The notes beneath the pieces are model-generated. The model saw nothing but the letters and a program-made list of their open reading frames with translations. It ran no database searches and was not told where the DNA came from. A stretch of DNA of 64,000 nt. It comes from Impatiens glandulifera (Eukaryota; Streptophyta; Magnoliopsida; Ericales; Balsaminaceae). Below, one piece after another: positions 56,459 through 64,000 of this stretch. Both the position numbers and the translations under genes were made by a program. The DNA is taken from positions 29,653,151-29,717,150 of the forward strand of contig NC_061862.1 in assembly GCF_907164915.1 (NCBI RefSeq). Direction: 5' to 3'. Position 1 is the stretch's first letter. Every line of letters begins with the position of its first letter.

Positions 56459-59207
56459 ATGGCTCCTCCTGCTGCCGTTCAAAGATCTCCACTTCCATCT
56501 TCTCCATCACCTCTTCAACGTCTATCAACCTTCAAAGACAAAACTTCATCATCCCCACCTTCATCTGCATCCGCCACACCATCAGCCTACAATGCCACTT
56601 CCGCTGTCACAACCCTCGATTCCTTCGCATCCGATCCAGTTTTCTCCTCCTTTCTCTACCCCGATTTCGATTCCTCCCGCTTTTCCTCAGCCGCCCTCTC
56701 TTCTGGGTTCGCCGCAGCTCGCGTCGAGAAGCTACAAGGTGGAATACACCTCCTAGAGCAACAACTTCGATCAGAAATCCTCTCTCGCCATACTGATCTT
56801 CTTTCTCAACTTTCCTCTCTCAAAGATGCCGATTCATCCCTCGCCGCTATTAGATCTTCCGTCTCCACGTTGCAATCATCTGTACGACGCGTCCGTTCGG
56901 AGATTGCGGATCCTCATATCCAGATCCGAGCTAAGACACTTCAGCTTTCCAATTTGCATAATACTACCGAGCTTCTCCAATTCACCATTCGCGTCCTTCG
57001 ACTTTCGAGGAAACTAAGGGATGTTATGGCTGCGGGTGAGACTGAACTAGAGAAGATCGATCTGGCTAAGGCCGCTCAATTATACTGCGAGATCTTGAGT
57101 TTGTGTAATGAGAACGACTTGGCTGGAATTGCTGTGATTGATGATGAAATGAAATGGATACTTGAAGCTGGACAAGTATTAAGGATTGAAGGAATGAAGG
57201 TATTAGAGAGAGGACTTGAAGGGTTGAATCAAGCGGAAGTTGGTGCAGGTTTGCAGGTGTTTTACAATCTGGGTGAATTGAAGCCCACTGTTGATGGGTT
57301 GATTAGTAAGTATAAGAATCAGGGTGTTAAAAGTATCAGTTTTGCGTTGGATATGAAGGCGATATCGGCTTCCTCTGGAGGGGGATTTGGCCCAGGAGGG
57401 ATGCAAAGGATTGGGACGCCACAGGTTGGTGGCGGTGCAAAGGCGAAGGAGGCACTATGGCAGAGGATTGGCACTTGTATGGATCAGTTGCATTCGATTA
57501 TGGTTGCTGTTTGGCATTTGCAGAGAGTGCTTGCGAAGAAGAAAGATCCTTTTACTCATGTACTACTTCTTGATGAAGTGATGCAGGTGAGTGTAAAGCA
57601 TTAGGTTTCTAATTTTTGTTTATATCATGTTGGTTTGTATTATGTGTGTCCATTCTCTGCATTTTGAGCATATGAATTGGAATGGACTATTACTATTGTT
57701 GTTGAAGATTAAGGTAGGAATATCGTTGTGTATCTTTAACAGGAAGGTGATTCAGTGCTGACTGATAGAGTTTGGGATGCAATTGTGAAAGCTTTTTCGA
57801 GCCAAATGAAGTCGGTTTTTACTGCATCAAACTTTATGAAAGAGATATTTGCAGTTGGATACCCAAAGCTTTACTCTACTATAGAAAACATTCTCGATAG
57901 AATTTCACGCGATACTGATGTCAAAGGAGTTCCACAAGCTATTAGCTCAGAAGGAAAAGAGCAGATGGTTGTTGGCATTGAAATGTTTGAGAGAGCATTC
58001 CTAACTCTTTGTTTGAGTCGCCTATCAGACCTCGTTAACAGTGTTTTCCCATTTTCAAGCCGTGGAAGCATTCCTTCCAAAGAACAAATATCTAGAATCT
58101 TATCGCGCATTCAAGAAGAAATTGAAGCTGTTCAACTCAATGGTCGTTTGACCCTTCTTGTGCTGCGCGAGATCAGTAAGGTTCTCCTTTTGCTTGCTCA
58201 GAGAGCGGAATATCAGGTAAATGAGAAATGTCATCAACTTTTTCTTTACTCTCTTAACTTATGATCAAAATTTTCCATGTTTTTTTTCTCAGATTTCAAC
58301 AGGTCCAGAGGCACGTCAAATAAACGGACCTGCAACTCCAGCACAACTAAAGAACTTTACACTCTGCCAGCATCTTCAAGAAGTACATTCTCGAATATCA
58401 TCATCGATAATGACAGGCCTACCCCCAATAGCATTGAGCATATTATCTTCCTCGCTTGGCACCATATACGGAGTTGCTTGCGACTCAGTTACCCCATTAT
58501 TCCAAGCCATGGTTGACCGTCTTGAGGCATGCATCTTACAAATCCACGACCAAAACTTTGGAGCAGTTGGTATCGATTCCGCCATGGATAACAACACTTC
58601 CCCTTACATGGAAGATCTCCAAACATGCCTTCTTCACTTCCGTAGCGAGTTCCTATCTCGTCTCCTTTCTTCTTCTTCTTCAACGTCTACAATCTCTGCA
58701 GAAAACATATGTACAAGCCTGGTTAGGAAAACAGCCTCTAGAGTTCTTGTATTCTTCATCCGTCACGCTTCTCTTGTTAGACCACTATCGGAATCAGGCA
58801 AGCTGAGAATGGCGAGGGACATGGCTGAGCTGGAATTGGCAGTTGGACAGAACCTGTTTCCAGTTGAGCAACTCGGAGCACCATATCGGGCACTGAGAGC
58901 TTTTCGACCAATCATTTTCCTTGAAACCTCTCAACTGGGAGGTTCTTCTCTTGTTCAAGATTTGCAACCGAGTGTTCTGCTTCATCATCTTTACTCGCGA
59001 GGGCCAGATGAGATGCAAAATCCGATGCAGAGGAATAAACTAACGGCGCTTCAGTACTCGCTTTGGCTGGATTCTCAAGGGGAAGATCAAATATGGAAAG
59101 GAATCAAAGCAACTCTTGATGATTATGCTGTTACTGTTAGGGCAAGAGGTGATAAGGAATTCAGCCCTGTTTATCCTCTTATGTTGCAGATTGGTTCTTC
59201 TATATGA
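56459..59207 (+). CDS. COG5: Conserved oligomeric Golgi complex subunit 5
   Basis: Exons 56459-57586, 57743-58216 and 58293-59207, in phase with GT/AG introns, give 838 aa, close to the length of Arabidopsis COG5 (about 830). The N-terminus is Ser/Pro-rich (SPLPSSPSPLQRLSTF). The COG5 N-terminal region follows: LDSFASDPVFSSFLYPDF, then a coiled-coil segment (EKLQGGIHLLEQQLRSEILS, IRAKTLQLSNLHNTTELLQF). The middle has the conserved KEALWQRIGTCMDQLHSI and the C-terminus LGAPYRALRAFRPIIFLE and LTALQYSLWLDSQGEDQIWK. COG5 is a soluble subunit of the lobe B side of the COG tether, which acts at the Golgi in retrograde vesicle docking. The ATG context CAATGG and the family start support 56459. It appears fully functional. 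Confidence 0.95.
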
Positions 59208-61015
59208 CACTTTGTTTGTAACCCTAAACATTCAGTATCTGTTTCTGCATATGCTTATTATAAGAAGGAATACATATATTTTTTCTATTGTAATTTTTGC
59301 TCTTTCTCAATGTACTCTAGGGTTAATACATTGTTTGATTGTACTAGATATTTACATAAAATGAAAGAATATTATTTGTATACTGTATTTTGATTCCTGC
59401 ATATAATTTGTTGCATAATTATACTAAACCCTTAGTGCCTTAATTTGTTGCATATTATACCATCTCAAATATCTGAAATTCGGTAGTAAAAGGTCCGAAA
59501 TTTTAGTAAATTAAATTAAATTTTAATTAGAGCTCTAGTTTGACAATACGACCAACCTTTTAGACTTATCTTTCTTATAAAGAAAAAATGAAACCACCTT
59601 CTTTTTTTTTCACATTACTAGGTTACTAATAAAATTTTATATTTTTAACCTTAGTGGGGTTTATGTAACTAATATAGCTATTATTTGTCCTTGTACTTCA
59701 TCGATCGTCTTGTCTTTTGTTTCTCTTCAGAGATTGTCTCCAAACAGCCAAAATCTCAGGCAAACGTGCTATTTTTGATATAGAGGGAAGGTTAGGTCAA
59801 AATTGAGGATGCGTGCTACTATTTTAAAATTTTCGTTTTTTAAAAAATTACACCGTGGCAGCCAAGTATGGAGTCGTTTGGGTGTCGTTCATCAAACGCT
59901 CCTTCTATCATTTCTGTTGTTTTTAAGACATATATAAATTTGGTAGATAATAAAAAAAAAATGTTGGATTTAGCTTATTACCGTCTCTATATAGATTCGT
60001 CTCTCAATAAAAAGATATTGGGCATGAAACTATCCATCAAATGATATTAAGAATTTGTTCATCTTTTCTTAAAAAATAAGAGGATATTTGTTTTTTTTCA
60101 AAAATAATCTATTTAATAAATTTCGTTTAAACATAATGATATAAGCATGAAATTAAAAAAATTATGAACAAATTGAAGAAACTATTTTTTTACTTCTTTG
60201 TTTATTTCAATGAAATGAGCAAAATGTCTATAATAATGAAAAAGAGTTTCTGTAACTTTTCAATGGCTTTCCTTTGTAATCTATTATAAATTATTATTAT
60301 TAATAATAATAATAATAACAGTATATGAGTTACTATAGTCACTATCTAACACAATGAGATAGTCCAAAATACTATTTATTTTGGAAAAACTTGTTAATAC
60401 TTTTTATTTGTATTATAACGTATGTTTTTTCAAAACTCACGGGTTCGATTTAATCTGAAAATGTTTTGAGTTTAAGCGAAGGTAATAATTATAGGGTGTC
60501 ATGTTAGTTTTCCTTTATTTAAAAAAACACAATCTTTAAAAAACACAATCTTTCCCTAAGTACTCGTTACAACATTGAGCCATAATTCAGCATTTGCCTT
60601 GAAATTTATAAAATGCTTCTTGGGTGGTCTTTTAATAATTTGATTTTGGTTTCTTTACAAAATAAAATGATTATTCTTTTTTATTTTAAATTTTTTAAAC
60701 AAAAAATAATATATTATACATTATAGAGGATTGGGGTTAAACTTAAAATTTAATAATGAATTTTTTACTCTTTTATTTTATTTTACTTTTTTTAGGAATC
60801 AATTCTCATTTAATTTATATAGAAAATTAATTAATAAATAATACAAAATCAATACAAACAATTGATATCAAGATATAAATAATTTATAAAATTAAAAATT
60901 TCAATAAAAAAATCTAAGCAATTTATTGAGGTACACTCTAATGACAAACTCATTTGAGTTTATAAAAAATAAGTGTTAAAATAGAGCGAACTGAATGAAC
61001 CAAAATGAAACATCA
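59208..61015. other. Intergenic region downstream of COG5
   Basis: The COG5 3' UTR probably ends near 59290-59370 (AATGAAAGAATATT words). A LINE 3' tail is annotated separately at 60089. A (TAA)n run lies at about 60287-60318. CACAATCTTTAAAAAACACAATCTTT is a short tandem duplication at 60529-60552. No gene is seen. Confidence 0.5.
60089..60250 (-). mobile_element. LINE 3'-end fragment
   Basis: A T-run followed by CAAAAATAATCTATTTAATAAA and TTTAAACATAATGATA parallels the 3' end of the LINE at 34555 (GAAAATGATTTATTTAATAAA, TTTAAGCATAACAATA). About 150 bases are recognisable. On the minus strand this is the A-tailed end of a severely truncated copy. Confidence 0.55.
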
Positions 61016-61025
61016 GTTGAAATTA

Positions 61026-61521
61026 GAGGTGTTCAATATTTGGTCTGAACCGAATATCTGACCGAATTCGAATAAACCGAAGTCGAATTTCATTTTCGAT
61101 TTTCGAATCGAATTTCAAACCAATTCGAATTCAAATACGGTTTTCGAATTGGTTTTCGAGTTTGAGTTTCAACTCGAAAACCAAACCGAAAATCGAATTC
61201 AATTTTTTATTATTTTATTTTTCCAAACTTAGCTTAGAAAAAAGTTCAAAATAATAAAATTAGAATATTTTGAAATAAAAATTTAATAATAAAAAAGAAG
61301 GTAACAAAAGCACCAGTGGTCTAGTGGTAGAATAGTACCCTGCCACGGTACAGACCCGGGTTCAATTCCCGGCAGGTGCAATTTATTTTGAGTTATACTA
61401 GTTTCAAAAAATGAATTCGAATTCGGTTCGGTTTTCAAATTGACTAAAATATATTAAAAATTCGAATAAATCGAACCGAGGAACTTGAATAACCCGAAAA
61501 CCGAACCGATGAACACCCCTA
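61026..61521 (+). mobile_element. tRNA-carrying MITE (family member 1)
   Basis: 496 bp. The left end is GAGGTGTTCAATATTTGGTC and the right end CGGTTTTC-type sequence closing in ATGAACACCCCTA. An exact 10-bp direct repeat GTTGAAATTA flanks it (61016-61025 and 61522-61531), pointing to the Mutator superfamily. Both halves are dense in TTCGAATT/CCGAACCGA words. The middle holds a nearly intact tRNA-Gly gene. The same element occurs, inverted, at 32869 and 34741, with the tRNA at the same relative place. No protein is encoded. Confidence 0.9.
61310..61380 (+). tRNA. tRNA-Gly (GCC) inside a MITE
   Basis: 71 nt, beginning GCACCAGTGGTCTAGTGGTA and ending CCCGGCAGGTGCA, as in plant nuclear tRNA-Gly(GCC). 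Box A TGGTCTAGTGG and box B GGTTCAATTCC are present. The anticodon stem GTACC/GGTAC is perfect around CTGCCAC. The T-stem CCGGG/CCCGG is perfect. The acceptor stem has one A-A mismatch at its sixth pair (usual plant sequence has CTGGTGC at the 3' side), and the T-loop has TTCAATT for TTCGATT. TTTT follows 8-12 bases downstream and could end pol III transcription. Whether it is transcribed or charged is open. Confidence 0.85.
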
Positions 61522-61531
61522 GTTGAAATTA

Positions 61532-61910
61532 TCCTTAACTAAAAGTTGGTAAGAATACCGTAAAATGTCTTATCAAATTGATTATATATATATATAATTG
61601 AGGTAGTGAGAAGCTTACACAAATTACAAGAAGATACTTGTAAAAGAATTTTTATTCAAATCAAATAACTCATTATTGAAAAAAATGAAAATAAAATTCG
61701 ATCCGATAAGAAGAGCATGTACACGAATTTGAGAAAAAAAATTACAAGTTCACAACACAATCGGAGGGTATGAGCAGTCAACGACCCACCAACAATTGAA
61801 CAATGGTTTTGACATCTTGTTTTGTGAGGATATGAGTTCACCTCTTCATGATCTCCTCCTTCGAACTCCTCCTCCTCCCCACCCTCACGATACAATCATG
61901 GATATGTTAC
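61532..61910. other. Intergenic sequence between two MITEs
   Basis: A minus-strand ORF at 61656-61895 (Glu-rich start, hydrophobic end) has no recognisable family or context, and I do not call it. Confidence 0.4.
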
Positions 61911-62905
61911 GTGTTCAACCGGTCGGTTAACCGGTTAACCGGTTAAACAGTTTCGGTTAAGATCGGTTTTGCCTTTTATTTTACAAACCGGTTAACCGAC
62001 CGTTAATGGTATCGGTTTTACCGGTTCTAGTTCTACCGGTTTTGGTCGGTTCCGATCAATTAACCGGGTTTAACGAGAAACGATAATTCAATTTTTCAAA
62101 TTACATAATAAATTTATAATTTTTAAAAAAAATTATTATTTGCACTTTCATATTATACTTTTCCATCATTTGTTATCTCTATTATAATATATTATATTAT
62201 ATTATAATAATATAATATAATATTTTATTATTATAATATATTTTATTTATATATTTAAAAATATGTTATAATATATAATTTTATTGTAATAATATAATAT
62301 ATTTTATATTTTATAGCTGTTTTGTTAGTTTTTTTTATATGTTTTTAGAGAAAATTCAAATTCATTATGTCGATTAGTTTTTGACCAACCAAGTATAGAC
62401 GAATATGATTGAATCTCATTCTCAACCAATAGAACGGGAAGTAGAATTAGTAAGATACAACAAAATAATAATTATCTGAAAAATTGTGTTCATTATAATA
62501 ATATAAAAAATATTATATTTGTGTTTATAGTTACATTCAGTTTGATTTTAATTTATTTTTGTAAAATTTTATATAAATTATAATGTTTTTTTTAAAAAAT
62601 ATATAAAAGTTATAATTTTAAATTTTAAAATAAAAAAGATTTATAGAATACTAAATATTATTTATAATATATCTATTATTTATAAAATAACTAATACAAA
62701 TTATAAAAATATATAATTAAATTATTACCGGTTTACCGGTTAAACCGTTAGAAAAATAGGTAAACCGTAAACCGAACAGTTTAACCGATAAAAAGCGGTT
62801 AACCGGAACCGCTAGAACCGGTTAACCAATAAACCGTTAAAATGAAACCGGTTAACTATCGGTTCGATTGGGTTACCGGTTTATCGTTTTTTTGCACAGC
62901 CCTAG
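61911..62905. mobile_element. Non-autonomous TIR element (GGTTAACCGG type)
   Basis: The left end GTGTTCAACCGGTCGGTTAA and the reverse-complemented right end TAGGGCTGTGCAAAAAAACG carry dense GGTTAACCGG words over about 150 bases on each side. The centre is AT-rich without ORF. Flanks GGATATGTT / AGATATTTT (7 of 9 equal) may be a decayed 9-bp target duplication. Limits are good to about 10 bases. Confidence 0.65.
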
Positions 62906-63330
62906 ATATTTTTCATCTTTGATGTATTATTTTTTTATCCCTTCAATTAATAATCTCCTGTGTATTTTTACCCTTCATATGTATTTTAATTCCACTCACT
63001 TTCAATAGAGTTCATATCTTCATTTTAAATAAGCTGGTCTCATCCGTCCAACTTTCTTATTATTACAACTCTCATCTTCTATACATAGCCTAATTATATT
63101 GTTCTTTTAATATAAGAAAACTACACAATGTGTGTACTCTATATTCCACATCACCCAGTTCCAATTTGAGAGTTTGACACCAATATCATCTCTTTTTGTT
63201 CATCTTTAAAATTATATATATGTTATATAAATATAAAGTGTATTACACTTTGAACATGGACATGGTTTGTCTTTGATGTCAAATTAAAATTCTTTGACAA
63301 AAAGAAAAAGAAAAACAAGAGGAGCAGTTA
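62906..63330. other. 3' flank of the bHLH gene
   Basis: AT-rich, no gene or repeat. The segment near 63220-63330 is probably the 3' UTR of the minus-strand bHLH gene. Confidence 0.4.
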
Positions 63331-64000
63331 TTATAAGTTAATGTTTTGATACAAATGCAACACCTCTCTTTCTAACACATCACACTCTATCCTTTGACTT
63401 CCTTGTTCTTGTTCTTGTTCTACCTGTTGTTATAATCAAAAAAATTAATAAATTAATTAATTACATTTTCATTAAATATTAATATTTTTCATGATTAAAA
63501 AAACAAGAAAATATATACCTTGATCAAATGAATATTTCGAAACAGCCTCTTCCCAGAAGTAAAACAAGAAACACCCAACAAGATCAAACCAACATCTTCT
63601 TCTAGGGTTTGCAGAACTTGGGCAAACCGCCTCTTCTCCGACTCATCATCATCATCATCCGCCGGCGCCAGAATCTGAATCGTAATCTCTCTCTCTCCCA
63701 TTTCCCTTACAGTAATATTCACATTCGAGTAATTACATGACATCTTCTTCTTCATCGATGGTTTCTTCTCTTTACAAATCCTCGAAGTTATTTCCTCCTT
63801 CTCAATGATTAGCTTCTCAACTTCCTTCTGAAGCTCAGGTATGTATTTCACCACTCGTGAAACCGTCGCCGGTATGCTCAGTTTCTTCTGCATTTTCAAT
63901 CCATTTGTTAATAACAGATAGAGCTATATATATATTGTCTTAAAAGAGAATCTTAAATTTTTATATACCTTATGATCAGATGCAGGAAGAAGACAACGGA
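63331..64000 (-). CDS. bHLH transcription factor, subgroup Ib (ORG2/ORG3-like), 3' part
   Basis: Minus-strand exons are 64000-63969 (RCLLPASDHK, end of the bHLH loop region, runs off the window), 63887-63519 (KKLSIPATVSRVVKYIPELQ, helix 2, then KEVEKLIIEKEEI, a zipper-like extension, and the ACT-like part NVNITVREMGEREITIQIL) and 63423-63331 (VEQEQEQGSQRIECDVLERE, then VLHLYQNINL and stop). Splice sites are AAG|GTATAT and ATGCAG|AAG, and CAAG|GTATAT and CAACAG|GTA. KKLSIPATVSRV...YIPELQ is diagnostic for bHLH38/39/100/101, which activate iron-uptake genes with FIT-type partners in the nucleus. The run DDDDDESE in exon 2 is unusual. Basic region and helix 1 lie outside the window. Confidence 0.88.

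Noticed and set aside
61656..61895. 79-aa minus-strand ORF with acidic start and hydrophobic end
   Set aside because: No homology that I recognise, no promoter or splice context, and it lies between two MITEs.
63495..63899. 134-aa ORF starting MKMQKKLSIP as a complete gene
   Set aside because: MKMQ is the intron end ATGCAG read through. The real exon starts at 63887 and joins RCLLPASDHK upstream. The hydrophobic C-terminus of the ORF is the next intron.

Overview
This is a stretch of plant nuclear chromosome, almost certainly from a eudicot. It is very AT-rich, genes have short AT-rich introns with GT/AG borders, and the recognisable genes are plant families (a two-domain phytocystatin, COG5, a subgroup Ib bHLH factor, a dirigent-17-like Tudor protein). 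Most of the rest is transposable elements of nearly every plant class. I cannot name the species.

Layout. 1-545: edge of a Ty1/copia element on the minus strand (gag start, primer-binding site, LTR). 1001-1941: MITE with a perfect 10-bp target duplication. 2.6-4.5 kb: leader segment and small dirigent-17-like/Tudor gene. 4.8-18.2 kb: cluster of ankyrin-repeat genes: copy A (5651-7037, seven exons, 260 aa, intact), copy B (10848-12131, frameshifted) and copy C (15217-18234, decayed and split by a hAT transposon), with a tandem-unit Helitron at 12863-14277. 19.4-26.2 kb: MULE-like element with long terminal inverted repeats, into which a 5.5-kb copia element inserted. 27.7-29.4 kb: minisatellite and a solo LTR. 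30.6-32.0 kb: unrecognised minus-strand ORF and a triplicated exon-like segment related to 2.7 kb. 32.2-34.4 kb: second copy of the MULE carrying two nested MITEs. 34.4-41.8 kb: rearranged duplicate of the 3.1-12.4 kb region, interrupted by a LINE, a TRIM-like element with a foldback, and a copia fragment, ending in ankyrin fragment D. 42.0-52.5 kb: Helitron fragment and a truncated Ty3/gypsy Tat-type element (minus strand) with large tandem arrays between integrase and LTR. 53.5-64 kb: the genic part, with the phytocystatin (53577-54931), COG5 (56459-59207) and the 3' part of a bHLH Ib gene (63331-64000, minus), plus two MITEs.

The host genes are independent transcription units with unrelated roles (protease inhibition, Golgi tethering, iron-type bHLH regulation). 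I see no operon-like cooperation. The most unusual signal is a MITE family (61026-61521, 32869-33441, 34741-35278) with 9-10 bp target duplications that carries a tRNA-Gly gene in its middle. The copy at 61310-61380 is nearly intact (anticodon GCC). The two others are decayed, and both share a GTC anticodon and an altered but still paired anticodon stem. Paired filled and empty sites between duplicated segments give unusually clean proof of several insertions.
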